Source of the DNA: Bacteroidales bacterium
Lineage (GTDB): Bacteria; Bacteroidota; Bacteroidia; Bacteroidales; ML635J-15
NCBI GenBank assembly: GCA_017651185.1
Contig: JAGCDJ010000043.1
Span: 1 to 64,000, forward strand
DNA: 64,000 bases
Direction: 5' to 3'
Shown here in pieces: positions 62,488 through 64,000 of this stretch (positions are counted from its first letter, which is position 1; every line of letters starts with the position of its first letter). Below the pieces are notes generated by a model that had not been told where the DNA came from, did no database searches, and worked only from the letters and a program-made list of their open reading frames with translations. The position numbers and the translations under genes were made by a program.

Positions 62488-62553
62488 ACTTCTTTATGGT
62501 ATCGTTTGAAAAGTTTTAACTAAATATTATGCATGAGATTTGCATAAGTTAGT

Positions 62554-62561
62554 TAAATTTG
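62554..62561 (+). promoter_or_regulatory. -7 box for the secreted protein at 62578
   Basis: TAAATTTG, 16 bases before the ATG. Confidence 0.55.
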
Positions 62562-62577
62562 TTCTTGTTTTTTAGAC

Positions 62578-63423
62578 ATGATGAGTATGAAAAAGTTGTG
62601 TTTATATTGTATTGTGGTGCTGGCATCATTAGTTTCGTTGGCAAATGTTTATGCATCGCCAGTTTCTTCGATTAAGTGTGATTATGTCGCTGTGGAAGAT
62701 GGCGGAGATGTTGACCTTTATTTGGATTGCTTTGAAAATGCCGTGAAAACCAAGGATATGGAACTTGCGGCAAAAATCGCAAATGTTTTGTATGGAATGT
62801 ACATGAATGATGCGCAGCAGAAGCGGTTCACGAAGATAGAAGATATGATTTCTAAGAAGGATTACCGTGTGTATCGCGACAATTTGAGATATTTTGCATC
62901 AAAGTCATCCCCAGTTCAGGATGGTTACTATGATTTTTATGTAGAGCCATACGAGGATTTGAATGACAATGATTATGATGACGGCAGTTCGTTTGTTGAT
63001 GATATTGTGGATTCTTTTTCTGCCTTTTTCAACGAATTGGGTGCGGCAGATTCTTCATATAACTGGCATTACGAACGTCACGATACCATTGATGGTGGCG
63101 GGATGCTCGATGTGTTTGTAGATGCATTCAATAGATTCCTGTTTGATGATGGTGGTGCGGAAATTAGCGACAAGTCGATGTCGGCGGATGAAGCAGAAAT
63201 TGATGCATTGCTTGATGAATACGAAAAGTTTGTGAATTTATCTGTCGGTGCTTTGCGTGATGTAATGTCGGGCAATAGTGATTCTATGGATGAATTTGAG
63301 AAGTATAGTCAGGAAGCATCTAGGTTGTCTGATGAAATAGGAAAGACAGGTAACGGAATGAATTCAAGGCAGTTTAAGAGATACATGCATATCCTGGGCA
63401 ACATGGTTACTGGTTTGTTCTGA
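62578..63423 (+). CDS. Secreted acidic protein with a C-terminal helical domain
   Basis: 281 residues with a signal peptide (KKLCLYCIVVLASLVSLANV); a third in-frame ATG at 62587 is equally possible. The middle (residues ~115-205) is rich in Asp, Tyr and Phe (DLNDNDYDDGSSFVDDIVDS). The end holds IDALLDEYEKFVNLSVGALR and then a helical region, sharing LDEYEKFV and its surroundings with the lipoprotein at 33451-33924. The family is not named with confidence (it resembles DUF6591-type proteins of Bacteroidales), and no function is known. Confidence 0.68.
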   Translation: MMSMKKLCLYCIVVLASLVSLANVYASPVSSIKCDYVAVEDGGDVDLYLDCFENAVKTKDMELAAKIANVLYGMYMNDAQQKRFTKIEDMISKKDYRVYRDNLRYFASKSSPVQDGYYDFYVEPYEDLNDNDYDDGSSFVDDIVDSFSAFFNELGAADSSYNWHYERHDTIDGGGMLDVFVDAFNRFLFDDGGAEISDKSMSADEAEIDALLDEYEKFVNLSVGALRDVMSGNSDSMDEFEKYSQEASRLSDEIGKTGNGMNSRQFKRYMHILGNMVTGLF

Positions 63424-63488
63424 AAATTTAGCGACAAACTTTAAATATGTAAACATCCTTTTTTGTTGCAAGTCCGAATGTTTTTTTG

Positions 63489-63496
63489 TATTTTTG
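63489..63496 (+). promoter_or_regulatory. -7 box for the DsbD-like gene
   Basis: TATTTTTG followed by C, 24 bases before the ATG at 63521. Confidence 0.62.
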
Positions 63497-63520
63497 CAAC
63501 TCATCAAATATAAAGTGTTT

Positions 63521-64000
63521 ATGAACCTTTTGCGTAAATTAATATTGACAGTCACGGCATTGTTTGCCCTGACAATGGCTTTCGCGCAGATGGCCGAACC
63601 TGTAAAGTGGAAATTCTCTACAGAAAAGATTTCCGATAAGGAGTACAATCTTGTAATGACGGCTACAATAGAGGACAAATGGCACCTCTATTCGCAGCAT
63701 TTCGATGCTGGCGGACCTATGCCTCTTGTGATTAGTTTCACGAAGTCGGACAAGTACAAAACAGTAGGTCAAACAACCGAATCGCCAGCGCCGACATCGG
63801 AATATGATGATGTCTTCATGGTTAATGTCAAGTATTTCACCCAAAAGGCGACATTCAAGCAGAAAATTGAGGTTTTGACAGATGCTTCGTTCTCCGTTAA
63901 GGCAGAACTTAGTGGTCAGGCATGCTTCGAGGACGGACAGTGCCTTCCTGTAAATGCCGATGCAAACTTTAAAATAGACTTGCCAAAGAAAGAAACAGTC
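63521..64000 (+). CDS. DsbD-like thiol:disulfide interchange protein, partial (N-terminal domain)
   Basis: 160 residues are present and the gene runs off the right edge. A signal peptide (RKLILTVTALFALTMAFAQ) precedes a DsbD alpha domain (EPVKWKFSTEKISDKEYNLV, WHLYSQHF). The redox pair is C-x5-C in GQACFEDGQCLPV, the spacing of DsbD's exported domain. DsbD carries reducing power from cytoplasmic thioredoxin across the inner membrane. The membrane and thioredoxin domains lie outside the window, so a stand-alone N-domain protein cannot be excluded. Confidence 0.85.
   Translation, partial: MNLLRKLILTVTALFALTMAFAQMAEPVKWKFSTEKISDKEYNLVMTATIEDKWHLYSQHFDAGGPMPLVISFTKSDKYKTVGQTTESPAPTSEYDDVFMVNVKYFTQKATFKQKIEVLTDASFSVKAELSGQACFEDGQCLPVNADANFKIDLPKKETV

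Overview
The window looks like chromosome from an anaerobic member of Bacteroidales (phylum Bacteroidota). Three things point there. Nearly every gene start is preceded by a TAnnTTTG box (the Bacteroidota -7 element) and almost none by a Shine-Dalgarno sequence. The housekeeping blocks are typical of the phylum (nusB-DUF1573-yajC-ybbR-coaE; nucleotidyltransferase-TPR-DUF4292-EnvC; DUF3276; pyruvate phosphate dikinase). The metabolic genes are strictly anaerobic: 4-hydroxybutyryl-CoA dehydratase, HydG, heterodisulfide-reductase-like proteins and a fused Nfn-like flavoprotein. A sulfonolipid-type gene set suggests a Rikenellaceae/Odoribacter-like gut lineage, but that placement is inference. No rRNA, tRNA, CRISPR array, phage or insertion sequence was recognised.

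Layout. 1-5632: end of a 4-hydroxybutyryl-CoA dehydratase gene, a B12-binding radical SAM protein, a Fic protein, and an SDR epimerase with a C-terminal zinc finger. 5880-10727: two tandem paralogous lipoproteins built from FISUMP domains and InlB-type B repeats. 10910-14583: the HydG maturase with its ACT-like regulator, a secreted zinc-protease-like protein and a DnaQ-type exonuclease. 14781-18361: a PLP alpha-oxoamine synthase, a threonine-synthase-like enzyme and an SDR reductase that together match the capnine/sulfonolipid pathway. 18448-24425: a VOC protein and five heterodisulfide-reductase-like genes. 24507-29300: an envelope operon on the minus strand. 29616-33149: L25, Pth, phosphatidylserine decarboxylase, an outer-membrane protein and a lipoprotein.

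33451-46954: lipoproteins, an esterase, MATE, prolyl oligopeptidase, a second Fic gene, an AAA ATPase of the DUF4143 type, an ABC pair, RimO and an Ldh2-type dehydrogenase. 47127-52815: a leucine-rich-repeat secreted protein, the nusB-coaE operon and DUF3276. 53027-64000: PpdK, LptB, the fused Nfn-like enzyme, a U32 peptidase, a glycosyltransferase, a secreted protein and the start of a DsbD-like gene.

The main themes are anaerobic redox balance (HydG, Hdr-like complex, Nfn-like fusion, 4-hydroxybutyryl-CoA dehydratase, PpdK) and envelope lipids and biogenesis (sulfonolipid genes, phosphatidylserine decarboxylase, LptB, EnvC-like). The regions I would look at first are 14781-24425 (sulfonolipid genes followed by an unusual membrane-bound Hdr-like operon), the 32-base-phased repeat array at 42609-42695, and the operator-like palindrome before the second Fic gene.
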